Positions 44,001 to 59,700 of a stretch of DNA of 64,000 bases are shown here, piece by piece; position 1 is the first letter of the stretch; each line of letters begins with the position of its first letter. Below the pieces are notes generated by a model that saw only the letters and a list, made by a program, of their open reading frames with translations, did not search any database and was not told where the DNA came from. Source of the stretch: Rhytidiadelphus loreus (lineage: Eukaryota; Streptophyta; Bryopsida; Hypnales; Hylocomiaceae); NCBI GenBank assembly GCA_947034895.1, contig OX344763.1:80681093-80745092 (forward strand), in the 5' to 3' direction. Both the position numbers and the translations under genes were made by a program.

Positions 44001-45360
44001 GAATAAGAAAAATGGAATAAGCCATGCCCTGTATTTAAAAGCGCATGAATCCCGAACTCATGAAATTTGAACGTGAAAGAGTGAAAACAATTTAATGTCC
44101 AAGTTGCAAATGCCCGAAGCTCTTGCAATTAGGAAAAGAATATATGATTTGTGAAATTGTGTGGAACTTTCGGCAAGAATAAAAAAAATCGAATAAGCCA
44201 TGCCCTGTATTTAAAAGCGCATGAATCCCGAACTCATGAAATTTGAACGTGAAAGAGTGAAAACAATTTAATGTCCAAGTTGCAAATGGCCTAAGCTCTT
44301 GCAATTAGGAAAAGAATATATGATTTGTGAAATTGTGTGGAACCCTAGGCAGGAATAAAAAAAATGGAATAAGCCATGCCCTGTATTTAAAAGCGCATGA
44401 ATCCCGAACTCATGAAATTTGAACGTGAAAGAGTGAAAACAATTTAATGTCCAAATTGCAAATGGCCGAAGTTCTTGCAATTAGGAAAAGAATATATGAT
44501 TTGTGAAATTGTGTGGAACTTTCGGCAAGAATAAGAAAAATGGAATAAGCCATGCCCTGTATTTAAAAGCGCATGAATTCCGAACTCATGAAATTTGAAC
44601 GTGAAAGAGTGAAAACAATTTAATGTCCAAGTTGCAAATGGCCGAAGCTCTTGCAATTAGGAAAAGAATATATGATTTGTGAAATTGTGTGGAACCCTAG
44701 GCAAGAATAAAAAAAATGGAATAAGCCATGCCCTGTATTTAAAAGCGCATGAATCCCGAACTCATGAAATTTGAACGTGAAAGAGTGAAAACAATTTAAT
44801 GTCCAAATTGCAAATGGCCGAAGTTCTTGCAATTAGGAAAAGAATATATGATTTGTGAAATTGTGTGGAACTTTCGGCAAGAATAAGAAAAATGGAATAA
44901 GCCATGCCCTGTATTTAAAAGCGCATGAATTCCGAACTCATGAAATTTGAACGTGAAAGAGTGAAAACAATTTAATGTCCAAGTTGCAAATGGCCGAAGC
45001 TCTTGCAATTAGGAAAAGAATATATGATTTGTGAAATTGTGTGGAACCCTAGGCAAGAATAAGAAAAATGGAATAAGCCATGCCCTGTATTTAAAAGCGC
45101 ATGAATCCCGAACTCATGAAATTTGAACGTGAAAGAGTGAAAACAATTTAATGTCCAAATTGCAAATGGCCGAAGTTCTTGCAATTAGGAAAAGAATATA
45201 TGATTTGTGAAATTGTGTGGAACTTTCGGCAAGAATAAGAAAAATGGAATAAGCCATGCCCTGTATTTAAAAGCGCATGAATCCCGAACTCATGAAATTT
45301 GAACGTGAAAGAGTGAAAACAATTTAATGTCCAAGTTGCAAATGGCCGAAGTTCTTGCAA
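38100..45360. repeat. 14-monomer higher-order repeat within the satellite
   Basis: Sequence variants recur every 14 monomers (2464 bp) for nearly three copies. TTTACAAGCGC (for TTTAAAAGCGC) occurs in the monomers near 38580, 41045 and 43505. The AAATGCCCGAAG form occurs near 39180, 41645 and 44110. The alternation of CTTTCGG and CCCTAGG monomers follows the same 14-step order. Confidence 0.8.
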
Positions 45361-48300
45361 TTAGGAAAAGAATATATGATTTGTGAAATTGTGTGGAACT
45401 TTCGGCAAGAATAAGAAAAATGGAATAAGCCATGCCCTGTATTTAAAAGCGCATGAATCCCGAACTCATGAAATTTGAACGTGAAAGAGTGAAAACAATT
45501 TAATGTCCAAGTTGCAAATGGCCGAAGCTCTTGCAATTAGGAAAAGAATATATGATTTGTGAAATTGTGTGGAACCCTAGGCAAGAATAAGAAAAATGGA
45601 ATAAGCCATGCCCTGTATTTAAAAGCGCATGAATCCCGAACTCATGAAATTTGAACGTGAAAGAGTGAAAACAATTTAATGTCCAAGTTGCAAATGGCCT
45701 AAGCTCTTGCAATTAGGAAAAGAATATATGATTTGTGAAATTGTGTGGAACCCTAGGCAAGAATAAGAAAAATGGAATAAGCCATGCCCTGTATTTAAAA
45801 GCGCATGAATCCCGAACTCATGAAATTTGAACGTGAAAGAGTGAAAACAATTTAATGTCCAAGTTGCAAATGGCCTAAGTTCTTGCAATTAGGAAAAGAA
45901 TATATGATTTGTGAAATTGTGTGGAACTTTCGGCAAGAATAAGAAAAATGGAATAAGCCATGCCCTGTATTTAAAAGCGCATGAATCCCGAACTCATGAA
46001 ATTTGAACGTGAAAGAGTGAAAACAATTTAATGTCCAAATTGCAAATGGCCGAAGTTCTTGCAATTAGGAAAAGAATATATGATTTGTGAAATTGTGTGG
46101 AACTTTCGGCAAGAATAAGAAAAATGGAATAAGCCATGCCCTGTATTTAAAAGCGCATGAATTCCGAACTCATGAAATTTGAACGTGAAAGAGTGAAAAC
46201 AATTTAATGTCCAAGTTGCAAATGGCCGAAGCTCTTGCAATTAGGAAAAGAATATATGATTTGTGAAATTGTGTGGAACTTTCGGCAAGAATAAGAAAAA
46301 TGGAATAAGCCATGCCCTGTATTTAAAAGCGCATGAATCCCGAACTCATGAAATTTGAACGTGAAAGAGTGAAAACAATTTAATGTCCAAGTTGCAAATG
46401 GCCTAAGCTCTTGCAATTAGGAAAAGAATATATGATTTGTGAAATTGTGTGGAACCCTAGGCAAAAATAAAAAAAATGGAATAAGCCATGCCCTGTATTT
46501 AAAAGCGCATGAATCCCGAACTCATGAAATTTGAACGTGAAAGAGTGAAAACAATTTAATGTCCAAGTTGCAAATGGCCGAAGTTCTTGCAATTAGGAAA
46601 AGAATATATGATTTGTGAAATTGTGTGGAACTTTCGGCAAGAATAAGAAAAATGGAATAAGCCATGCCCTGTATTTAAAAGCGCATGAATCCCGAACTCA
46701 TGAAATTTGAACGTGAAAGAGTGAAAACAATTTAATGTCCAAGTTGCAAATGGCCGAAGCTCTTGCAATTAGGAAAAGAATATATGATTTGTGAAATTGT
46801 GTGGAACCCTAGGCAAGAATAAGAAAAATGGAATAAGCCATGCCCTGTATTTAAAAGCGCATGAATCCCGAACTCATGAAATTTGAACGTGAAAGAGTGA
46901 AAACAATTTAATGTCCAAGTTGCAAATGGCCGAAGCTCTTGCAATTAGGAAAAGAATATATGATTTGTGAAATTGTGTGGAACCCTAGGCAAGAATAAAA
47001 AAAATGGAATAAGCCATGCCCTGTATTTAAAAGCGCATGAATCCCGAACTCATGAAATTTGAACGTGAAAGAGTGAAAACAATTTAATGTCCAAGTTGCA
47101 AATGGCCTAAGCTCTTGCAATTAGGAAAAGAATATATGATTTGTGAAATTGTGTGGAACCCTAGGCAAGAATAAGAAAAATGGAATAAGCCATGCCCTGT
47201 ATTTAAAAGCGCATGAATCCCGAACTCATGAAATTTGAACGTGAAAGAGTGAAAACAATTTAATGTCCAAATTGCAAATGGCCGAAGTTCTTGCAATTAG
47301 GAAAAGAATATATGATTTGTGAAATTGTGTGGAACCCTAGGCAAAAATAAAAAAAATGGAATAAGCCATGCCCTGTATTTAAAAGCGCATGAATCCCGAA
47401 CTCATGAAATTTGAACGTGAAAGAGTGAAAACAATTTAATGTCCAAGTTGCAAATGGCCGAAGTTCTTGCAATTAGGAAAAGAATATATGATTTGTGAAA
47501 TTGTGTGGAACTTTCGGCAAGAATAAGGAAAATGGAATAAGCCATGCCCTGTATTTAAAAGCGCATGAATCCCGAACTCATGAAATTTGAACGTGAAAGA
47601 GTGAAAACAATTTAATGTCCAAGTTGCAAATGGCCGAAGCTCTTGCAATTAGGAAAAGAATATATGATTTGTGAAATTGTGTGGAACTTTCGGCAAGAAT
47701 AAGAAAAATGGAATAAGCCATGCCCTGTATTTAAAAGCGCATGAATCCCGAACTCATGAAATTTGAACGTGAAAGAGTGAAAACAATTTAATGTCCAAGT
47801 TGCAAATGGCCGAAGCTCTTGCAATTAGGAAAAGAATATATGATTTGTGAAATTGTGTGGAACCCTAGGCAAGAATAAAAAAAATGGAATAAGCCATGCC
47901 CTGTATTTAAAAGCGCATGAATCCCGAACTCATGAAATTTGAACGTGAAAGAGTGAAAACAATTTAATGTCCAAGTTGCAAATGGCCGAAGCTCTTGCAA
48001 TTAGGAAAAGAATATATGATTTGTGAAATTGTGTGGAACCCTAGGCAAGAATAAAAAAAATGGAATAAGCCATGCCCTGTATTTAAAAGCGCATGAATCC
48101 CGAACTCATGAAATTTGAACGTGAAAGAGTGAAAACAATTTAATGTCCAAGTTGCAAATGGCCGAAGCTCTTGCAATTAGGAAAAGAATATATGATTTGT
48201 GAAATTGTGTGGAACCCTAGGCAGGAATAAAAAAAATGGAATAAGCCATGCCCTGTATTTAAAAGCGCATGAATCCCGAACTCATGAAATTTGAACGTGA

Positions 48301-51300
48301 AAGATTGAAAACAATTTAATGTCCAAGTTGCAAATGGCCTAAGCTCTTGCAATTAGGAAAAGAATATATGATTTGTGAAATTGTGTGGAACCCTAGGCAA
48401 AAATAAGAAAAATGGAATAAGCCATGCCCTGTATTTAAAAGCGCATGAATCCCGAACTCATGAAATTTGAACGTGAAAGAGTGAAAACAATTTAATGTCC
48501 AAGTTGCAAATGGCCGAAGCTCTTGCAATTAGGAAAAGAATATATGATTTGTGAAATTGTGTGGAACCCTAGGCAAGAATAAAAAAAATGGAATAAGCCA
48601 TGCCCTGTATTTACAAGCGCATGAATTCCGAACTCATGAAATTTGAACGTGAAAGAGTGAAAACAATTTAATGTCCAAGTTGCAAATGGCCTAAGCTCTT
48701 GCAATTAGGAAAAGAATATATGATTTGTGAAATTGTGTGGAACTTTCGGCAAGAATAAGAAAAATGGAATAAGCCATGCCCTGTATTTAAAAGCGCATGA
48801 ATCCCGAACTCATGAAATTTGAACGTGAAAGAGTGAAAACAATTTAATGTCCAAGTTGCAAATGGCCAAAGCTCTTGCAATTAGGAAAAGAATATATGAT
48901 TTGTGAAATTGTGTGGAACCCTAGGCAAGAATAAAAAAAATGGAATAAGCCATGCCCTGTATTTAAAAGCGCATGAATCCCGAACTCATGAAATTTGAAC
49001 GTGAAAGAGTGAAAACAATTTAATGTCCAAGTTGCAAATGGCCGAAGCTCTTGCAATTAGGAAAAGAATATATGATTTGTGAAATTGTGTGGAACCCTAG
49101 GCAAGAATAAGAAAAATGGAATAAGCCATGCCCTGTATTTAAAAGCGCATGAATCCCGAACTCATGAAATTTGAACGTGAAAGAGTGAAAACAATTTAAT
49201 GTCCAAGTTGCAAATGGCCGAAGTTCTTGCAATTAGGAAAAGAATATATGATTTGTGAAATTGTGTGGAACTTTCGGCAAGAATAAGAAAAATGGAATAA
49301 GCCATGCCCTGTATTTAAAAGCGCATGAATCCCGAACTCATGAAATTTGAACGTGAAAGAGTGAAAACAATTTAATGTCCAAATTGCAAATGGCCGAAGT
49401 TCTTGCAATTAGGAAAAGAATATATGATTTGTGAAATTGTGTGGAACTTTCGGCAAGAATAAGAAAAATGGAATAAGCCATGCCCTGTATTTAAAAGCGC
49501 ATGAATTCCGAACTCATGAAATTTGAACGTGAAAGAGTGAAAACAATTTAATGTCCAAGTTGCAAATGGCCGAAGCTCTTGCAATTAGGAAAAGAATATA
49601 TGATTTGTGAAATTGTGTGGAACCCTAGGCAAGAATAAGAAAAATGGAATAAGCCATGCCCTGTATTTAAAAGCGCATGAATCCCGAACTCATGAAATTT
49701 GAACGTGAAAGAGTGAAAACAATTTAATGTCCAAGTTGCAAATGGCCGAAGTTCTTGCAATTAGGAAAAGAATATATGATTTGTGAAATTGTGTGGAACT
49801 TTCGGCAAGAATAAGAAAAATGGAATAAGCCATGCCCTGTATTTAAAAGCGCATGAATCCCGAACTCATGAAATTTGAACGTGAAAGAGTGAAAACAATT
49901 TAATGTCCAAGTTGCAAATGGCCGAAGCTCTTGCAATTAGGAAAAGAATATATGATTTGTGAAATTGTGTGGAACTTTCGGCAAGAATAAGAAAAATGGA
50001 ATAAGCCATGCCCTGTATTTAAAAGCGCATGAATCCCGAACTCATGAAATTTGAACGTGAAAGAGTGAAAACAATTTAATGTCCAAGTTGCAAATGGCCT
50101 AAGCTCTTGCAATTAGGAAAAGAATATATGATTTGTGAAATTGTGTGGAACTTTCGGCAAGAATAAGAAAAATGGAATAAGCCATGCCCTGTATTTAAAA
50201 GCGCATGAATCCCGAACTCATGAAATTTGAACGTGAAAGAGTGAAAACAATTTAATGTCCAAGTTGCAAATGGCCTAAGTTCTTGCAATTAGGAAAAGAA
50301 TATATGATTTGTGAAATTGTGTGGAACTTTCGGCAAGAATAAGAAAAATGGAATAAGCCATGCCCTGTATTTAAAAGCGCATGAATCCCGAACTCATGAA
50401 ATTTGAACGTGAAAGAGTGAAAACAATTTAATGTCCAAATTGCAAATGGCCGAAGTTCTTGCAATTAGGAAAAGAATATATGATTTGTGAAATTGTGTGG
50501 AACCCTAGGCAAGAATAAGAAAAATGGAATAAGCCATGCCCTGTATTTAAAAGCGCATGAATCCCGAACTCATGAAATTTGAACGTGAAAGAGTGAAAAC
50601 AATTTAATGTCCAAGTTGCAAATGGCCGAAGCTCTTGCAATTAGGAAAAGAATATATGATTTGTGAAATTGTGTGGAACCCTAGGCAAGAATAAAAAACA
50701 TGGAATAAGCCATGCCCTGTATTTAAAAGCGCATGAATCCCGAACTCATGAAATTTGAACGTGAAAGAGTGAAAACAATTTAATGTCCAAGTTGCAAATG
50801 GCCTAAGCTCTTGCAATTAGGAAAAGAATATATGATTTGTGAAATTGTGTGGAACCCTAGGCAAGAATAAGAAAAATGGAATAAGCCATGCCCTGTATTT
50901 AAAAGCGCATGAATCCCGAACTCATGAAATTTGAACGTGAAAGAGTGAAAACAATTTAATGTCCAAATTGCAAATGGCCGAAGTTCTTGCAATTAGGAAA
51001 AGAATATATGATTTGTGAAATTGTGTGGAACCCTAGGCAAAAATAAAAAAAATGGAATAAGCCATGCCCTGTATTTAAAAGCGCATGAATCCCGAACTCA
51101 TGAAATTTGAACGTGAAAGAGTGAAAACAATTTAATGTCCAAGTTGCAAATGGCCGAAGTTCTTGCAATTAGGAAAAGAATATATGATTTGTGAAATTGT
51201 GTGGAACTTTCGGCAAGAATAAGAAAAATGGAATAAGCCATGCCCTGTATTTAAAAGCGCATGAATCCCGAACTCATGAAATTTGAACGTGAAAGAGTGA

Positions 51301-54300
51301 AAACAATTTAATGTCCAAGTTGCAAATGGCCTAAGCTCTTGCAATTAGGAAAAGAATATATGATTTGTGAAATTGTGTGGAACCCTAGGCAAAACTAAAA
51401 AAAATGGAATAAGCCATGCCCTGTATTTAAAAGCGCATGAATCCCGAACTCATGAAATTTGAACGTGAAAGAGTGAAAACAATTTAATGTCCAAATTGCA
51501 AATGGCCGAAGTTCTTGCAATTAGGAAAAGAATATATGATTTGTGAAATTGTGTGGAACTTTCGGCAAGAATAAGAAAAATGGAATAAGCCATGCCCTGT
51601 ATTTAAAAGCGCATGAATCCCGAACTCATGAAATTTGAACGTGAAAGAGTGAAAACAATTTAATGTCCAAGTTGCAAATGGCCGAAGCTCTTGCAATTAG
51701 GAAAAGAATATATGATTTGTGAAATTGTGTGGAACCCTAGGCAAGAATAAAAAAAATGGAATAAGCCATGCCCTGTATTTACAAGCGCATGAATTCCGAA
51801 CTCATGAAATTTGAACGTGAAAGAGTGAAAACAATTTAATGTCCAAGTTGCAAATGGCCTAAGCTCTTGCAATTAGGAAAAGAATATATGATTTGTGAAA
51901 TTGTGTGGAACCCTAGGCAAGAATAAAAAAAATGGAATAAGCCATGCCCTGTATTTAAAAGCGCATGAATCCCGAACTCATGAAATTTGAACGTGAAAGA
52001 GTGAAAACAATTTAATGTCCAAGTTGCAAATGGCCGAAGCTCTTGCAATTAGGAAAAGAATATATGATTTGTGAAATTGTGTGGAACCCTAGGCAAGAAT
52101 AAAAAAAATGGAATAAGCCATGCCCTGTATTTAAAAGCGCATGAATTCCGAACTCATGAAATTTGAACGTGAAAGAGTGAAAACAATTTAATGTCCAAGT
52201 TGCAAATGGCCTAAGCTCTTGCAATTAGGAAAAGAATATATGATTTGTGAAATTGTGTGGAACCCTAGGCATGAATAAAAAAAATGGAATAAGCCATGCC
52301 CTGTATTTAAAAGCGCATGAATCCCGAACTCATGAAATTTGAACGTGAAAGAGTGAAAACAATTTAATGTCCAAGTTGCAAATGGCCTAAGCTCTTGCAA
52401 TTAGGAAAAGAATATATGATTTGTGAAATTGTGTGGAACCCTAGGCAAGAATAAAAAAAATGGAATAAGCCATGCCCTGTATTTAAAAGCGCATGAATCC
52501 CGAACTCATGAAATTTGAACGTGAAAGAGTGAAAACAATTTAATGTCCAAGTTGCAAATGGCCTAAGCTCTTGCAATTAGGAAAAGAATATATGATTTGT
52601 GAAATTGTGTGGAACCCTAGGCATGAATAAAAAAAATGGAATAAGCCATGCCCTGTATTTAAAAGCGCATGAATCCCGAACTCATGAAATTTGAACGTGA
52701 AAGAGTGAAAACAATTTAATGTCCAAGTTGCAAATGGCCTAAGCTCTTGCAATTAGGAAAAGAATATATGATTTGTGAAATTGTGTGGAACCCTAGGCAA
52801 GAATAAGAAAAATGGAATAAGCCATGCCCTGTATTTAAAAGCGCATGAATCCCGAACTCATGAAATTTGAACGTGAAAGAGTGAAAACAATTTAATGTCC
52901 AAGTTGCAAATGGCCGAAGTTCTTGCAATTAGGAAAAGAATATATGATTTGTGAAATTGTGTGGAACTTTCGGCAAGAATAAGAAAAATGGAATAAGCCA
53001 TGCCCTGTATTTAAAAGCGCATGAATCCCGAACTCATGAAATTTGAACGTGAAAGAGTGAAAACAATTTAATGTCCAAATTGCAAATGGCCGAAGTTCTT
53101 GCAATTAGGAAAAGAATATATGATTTGTGAAATTGTGTGGAACTTTCGGCAAGAATAAGAAAAATGGAATAAGCCATGCCCTGTATTTAAAAGCGCATGA
53201 ATTCCGAACTCATGAAATTTGAACGTGAAAGAGTGAAAACAATTTAATGTCCAAGTTGCAAATGGCCTAAGCTCTTGCAATTAGGAAAAGAATATATGAT
53301 TTGTGAAATTGTGTGGAACCCTAGGCAAGAATAAAAAAAATGGAATAAGCCATGCCCTGTATTTAAAAGCGCATGAATCCCGAACTCATGAAATTTGAAC
53401 GTGAAAGAGTGAAAACAATTTAATGTCCAAGTTGCAAATGGCCGAAGCTCTTGCAATTAGGAAAAGAATATATGATTTGTGAAATTGTGTGGAACCCTAG
53501 GCAAGAATAAGAAAAATGGAATAAGCCATGCCCTGTATTTAAAAGCGCATGAATCCCGAACTCATGAAATTTGAACGTGAAAGAGTGAAAACAATTTAAT
53601 GTCCAAGTTGCAAATGGCCGAAGCTCTTGCAATTAGGAAAAGAATATATGATTTGTGAAATTGTGTGGAACCCTAGGCAAGAATAAAAAAAATGGAATAA
53701 GCCATGCCCTGTATTTAAAAGCGCATGAATCCCGAACTCATGAAATTTGAACGTGAAAGAGTGAAAACAATTTAATGTCCAAGTTGCAAATGGCCAAAGC
53801 TCTTGCAATTAGGAAAAGAATATATGATTTGTGAAATTGTGTGGAACCCTAGGCAAGAATAAAAAAAATGGAATAAGCCATGCCCTGTATTTAAAAGCGC
53901 ATGAATCCCGAACTCATGAAATTTGAACGTGAAAGAGTGAAAACAATTTAATGTCCAAGTTGCAAATGGCCTAAGCTCTTGCAATTAGGAAAAGAATATA
54001 TGATTTGTGAAATTGTGTGGAACTTTCGGCAAGAATAAAAAAAATGGAATAAGCCATGCCCTGTATTTAAAAGCGCATGAATCCCGAACTCATGAAATTT
54101 GAACGTGAAAGAGTGAAAACAATTTAATGTCCAAGTTGCAAATGGCCGAAGTTCTTGCAATTAGGAAAAGAATATATGATTTGTGAAATTGTGTGGAACC
54201 CTAGGCAAGAATAAAAAAAATGGAATAAGCCATGCCCTGTATTTAAAAGCGCATGAATCCCGAACTCATGAAATTTGAACGTGAAAGAGTGAAAACAATT

Positions 54301-56759
54301 TAATGTCCAAGTTGCAAATGGCCTAAGCTCTTGCAATTAGGAAAAGAATATATGATTTGTGAAATTGTGTGGAACCCTAGGCAAGAATAAGAAAAATGGA
54401 ATAAGCCATGCCCTGTATTTAAAAGCGCATGAATCCCGAACTCATGAAATTTGAACGTGAAAGAGTGAAAACAATTTAATGTCCAAGTTGCAAATGGCCT
54501 AAGCTCTTGCAATTAGGAAAAGAATATATGATTTGTGAAATTGTGTGGAACTTTCGGCAAGAATAAGAAAAATCGAATAAGCCATGCCCTGTATTTAAAA
54601 GCGCATGAATCCCGAACTCATGAAATTTGAACGTGAAAGAGTGAAAACAATTTAATGTCCAAGTTGCAAATGGCCTAAGCTCTTGCAATTAGGAAAAGAA
54701 TATATGATTTGTGAAATTGTGTGGAACTTTCGGCAAGAATAAGAAAAATGGAATAAGCCATGACCTGTATTTAAAAGCGCATGAATTCCGAACTCATTAA
54801 ATTTGAACGTGAAAGAGTGAAAACAATTTAATGTCCAAGTTGCAAATGGCCGAAGCTCTTGCAATTAGGAAAAGAATATATGATTTGTGAAATTGTGTGG
54901 AACCCTAGGCAAGAATAAAAAAAATGGAATAAGCCATGCCCTGTATTTAAAAGCGCATGAATCCCGAACTCATGAAATTTGAACGTGAAAGAGTGAAAAC
55001 AATTTAATGTCCAAGTTGCAAATGGCCGAAGCTCTTGCAATTAGGAAAAGAATATATGATTTGTGAAATTGTGTGGAACCCTAGGCAAGAATAATAAAAA
55101 TGGAATAAGCCATGCCCTGTATTTAAAAGCGCATGAATCCCGAACTCATGAAATTTGAACGTGAAAGAGTGAAAACAATTTAATGTCCAAGTTGCAAATG
55201 GCCGAAGCTCTTGCAATTAGGAAAAGAATATATGATTTGTGAAATTGTGTGGAACCCTAGGCAAGAATAATAAAAATGGAATAAGCCATGCCCTGTATTT
55301 AAAAGCGCATGAATCCCGAACTCATGAAATTTGAACGTGAAAGAGTGAAAACAATTTAATGTCCAAGTTGCAAATGGCCGAAGCTCTTGCAATTAGGAAA
55401 AGAATATATGATTTGTGAAATTGTGTGGAACCCTAGGCAAGAATAATAAAAATGGAATAAGCCATGCCCTGTATTTAAAAGCGCATGAATCCCGAACTCA
55501 TGAAATTTGAACGTGAAAGAGTGAAAACAATTTAATGTCCAAGTTGCAAATGGCCGAAGCTCTTGCAATTAGGAAAAGAATATATGATTTGTGAAATTGT
55601 GTGGAACCCTAGGCAAGAATAAAAAAAATGGAATAAGCCATGCCCTGTATTTAAAAGCGCATGAATTCCGAACTCATGAAATTTGAACGTGAAAGAGTGA
55701 AAACAATTTAATGTCCAAGTTGCAAATGGCCTAAGCTCTTGCAATTAGGAAAAGAATATATGATTTGTGAAATTGTGTGGAACCCTAGGCAAGAATAAAA
55801 AAAATGGAATAAGCCATGCCCTGTATTTAAAAGCGCATGAATCCCGAACTCATGAAATTTGAACGTGAAAGAGTGAAAACAATTTAATGTCCAAGTTGCA
55901 AATGGCCGAAGCTCTTGCAATTAGGAAAAGAATATATGATTTGTGAAATTGTGTGGAACCCTAGGCAAGAATAAGAAAAATGGAATAAGCCATGCCCTGT
56001 ATTTAAAAGCGCATGAATCCCGAACTCATGAAATTTGAACGTGAAAGAGTGAAAACAATTTAATGTCCAAGTTGCAAATGGCCTAAGCTCTTGCAATTAG
56101 GAAAAGAATATATGATTTGTGAAATTGTGTGGAACTTTCGGCAAGAATAAGAAAAATGGAATAAGCCATGCCCTGTATTTAAAAGCGCATGAATCCCGAA
56201 CTCCTGAAATTTGAACGTGAAAGAGTGAAAACAATTTAATGTCCAAGTTGCAAATGGCCTAAGCTCTTGCAATTAGGAAAAGAATATATGATTTGTGAAA
56301 TTGTGTGGAACTTTCGGCAAGAATAAGAAAAATGGAATAAGCCATGCCCTGTATTTAAAAGCGCATGAATTCCGAACTCATTAAATTTGAACGTGAAAGA
56401 GTGAAAACAATTTAATGTCCAAGTTGCAAATGGCCGAAGCTCTTGCAATTAGGAAAAGAATATATGATTTGTGAAATTGTGTGGAACCCTAGGCAAGAAT
56501 AAAAAAAATGGAATAAGCCATGCCCTGTATTTAAAAGCGCATGAATCCCGAACTCATGAAATTTGAACGTGAAAGAGTGAAAACAATTTAATGTCCAAGT
56601 TGCAAATGGCCTAAGCTCTTGCAATTAGGAAAAGAATATATGATTTGTGAAATTGTGTGGAACCCTAGGCAAGAATAAAAAAAATGGAATAAGCCATGCC
56701 CTGTATTTAAAAGCGCATGAATCCCGAACTCATGAAATTTGAACGTGAAAGAGTGAAAA

Positions 56760-59700
56760 CAATTTAATGTCCAAGTTGCAAATGGCCGAAGCTCTTGCAA
56801 TTAGGAAAAGAATATATGATTTGTGAAATTGTGTGGAACTTTCGGCAAGAATAAGAAAAATGGAATAAGCCATGCCCTGTATTTAAAAGCGCATGAATCC
56901 CGAACTCATGAAATTTGAACGTGAAAGAGTGAAAACAATTTAATGTCCAAGTTGCAAATGGCCGAAGTTCTTGCAATTAGGAAAAGAATATATGATTTGT
57001 GAAATTGTGTGGAACTTTCGGCAAGAATAAGAAAAATGGAATAAGCCATGCCCTGTATTTAAAAGCGCATGAATCCCGAACTCATGAAATTTGAACGTGA
57101 AAGAGTGAAAACAATTTAATGTCCAAGTTGCAAATGGCCGAAGCTCTTGCAATTAGGAGAAGAATATATGATTTGTGAAATTGTGTGGAACTTTCGGCAA
57201 GAATAAAAAAAATGGAATAAGCCATGCCCTGTATTTAAAAGCGCATGAATCCCGAACTCATGAAATTTGAACGTGAAAGAGTGAAAACAATTTAATGTCC
57301 AAGTTGCAAATGGCCTAAGCTCTTGCAATTAGGAAAAGAATATATGATTTGTGAAATTGTGTGGAACCCTAGGCAGGAATAAAAAAAATGGAATAAGCCA
57401 TGCCCTGTATTTAAAAGCGCATGAATCCCGAACTCATGAAATTTGAACGTGAAAGAGTGAAAACAATTTAATGTCCAAGTTGCAAATGGCCGAAGCTCTT
57501 GCAATTAGGAAAAGAATATATGATTTGTGAAATTGTGTGGAACCCTAGGCAAGAATAAGAAAAATGGAATAAGCCATGCCCTGTATTTAAAAGCGCATGA
57601 ATCCCGAACTCATGAAATTTGAACGTGAAAGAGTGAAAACAATTTAATGTCCAAGTTGCAAATGGCCTAAGCTCTTGCAATTAGGAAAAGAATATATGAT
57701 TTGTGAAATTGTGTGGAACTTTCGGCAAGAATAAGAAAAATGGAATAAGCCATGCCCTGTATTTAAAAGCGCATGAATCCCGAACTCATGAAATTTGAAC
57801 GTGAAAGAGTGAAAACAATTTAATGTCCAAGTTGCAAATGGCCTAAGCTCTTGCAATTAGGAAAAGAATATATGATTTGTGAAATTGTGTGGAACTTTCG
57901 GCAAGAATAAGAAAAATGGAATAAGCCATGCCCTGTATTTAAAAGCGCATGAATCCCGAACTCATGAAATTTGAACGTGAAAGAGTGAAAACAATTTAAT
58001 GTCCAAGTTGCAAATGGCCGAAGCTCTTGCAATTAGGAAAAGAATATATGATTTGTGAAATTGTGTGGAACCCTAGGCAAGAATAATAAAAATGGAATAA
58101 GCCATGCCCTGTATTTAAAAGCGCATGAATCCCGAACTCATGAAATTTGAACGTGAAAGAGTGAAAACAATTTAATGTCCAAGTTGCAAATGGCCGAAGC
58201 TCTTGCAATTAGGAAAAGAATATATGATTTGTGAAATTGTGTGGAACCCTAGGCAAGAATAAAAAAAATGGAATAAGCCATGCCCTGTATTTACAAGCGC
58301 ATGAATCCCGAACTCATGAAATTTGAACGTGAAAGAGTGAAAACAATTTAATGTCCAAATTGCAAATGACCGAAGCTCTTGCAATTAGGAAAAGAATATA
58401 TGATTTGTAAAATTGTGTGGAACTTTCGGCAAGAATAAGAAAAATGGAATAAGCCATGCCCTGTATTTAAAAGCGCATGAATCCCGAACTCATGAAATTT
58501 GAACGTGAAAGAGTGAAAACAATTTAATGTCCAAGTTGCAAATGGCCGAAGCTCTTGCAATTAGGAAAAGAATATATGATTTGTGAAATTGTGTGGAACT
58601 TTCGGCAAGAATAAGAAAAATGGAATAAGCCATGCCCTGTATTTAAAAGCGCATGAATCCCGAACTCATGAAATTTGAACGTGAAAGAGTGAAAACAATT
58701 TAATGTCCAAGTTGCAAATGGCCGAAGCTCTTGCAATTAGGAAAAGAATATATGATTTGTGAAATTGTGTGGAACCCTAGGCAAGAATAAGAAAAATGGA
58801 ATAAGCCATGCCCTGTATTTAAAAGCGCATGAATCCCGAACTCATGAAATTTGAACGTGAAAGAGTGAAAACAATTTAATGTCCAAGTTGCAAATGGCCG
58901 AAGCTCTTGCAATTAGGAAAAGAATATATGATTTGTGAAATTGTGTGGAACTTTCGGCAAGAATAAGAAAAATGGAATAAGCCATGCCCTGTATTTAAAA
59001 GCGCATGAATCCCGAACTCATGAAATTTGAACGTGAAAGAGTGAAAACAATTTAATGTCCAAGTTGCAAATGGCCGAAGCTCTTGCAATTAGGAAAAGAA
59101 TATATGATTTGTGAAATTGTGTGGAACTTTCGGCAAGAATAAGAAAAATGGAATAAGCCATGCCCTGTATTTAAAAGCGCATGAATCCCGAACTCATGAA
59201 ATTTGAACGTGAAAGAGTGAAAACAATTTAATGTCCAAGTTGCAAATGGCCTAAGCTCTTGCAATTAGGAAAAGAATATATGATTTGTGAAATTGTGTGG
59301 AACTTTCGGCAAGAATAAGAAAAATGGAATAAGCCATGCCCTGTATTTAAAAGCGCATGAATCCCGAACTCCTGAAATTTGAACGTGAAAGAGTGAAAAC
59401 AATTTAATGTCCAAGTTGCAAATGGCCGAAGCTCTTGCAATTAGGAAAAGAATATATGATTTGTGAAATTGTGTGGAACCCTAGGCAAGAATAAGAAAAA
59501 TGGAATAAGCCATGCCCTGTATTTAAAAGCGCATGAATCCCGAACTCATGAAATTTGAACGTGAAAGAGTGAAAACAATTTAATGTCCAAGTTGCAAATG
59601 GCCTAAGCTCTTGCAATTAGGAAAAGAATATATGATTTGTGAAATTGTGTGGAACTTTCGGCAAGAATAAGAAAAATGGAATAAGCCATGCCCTGTATTT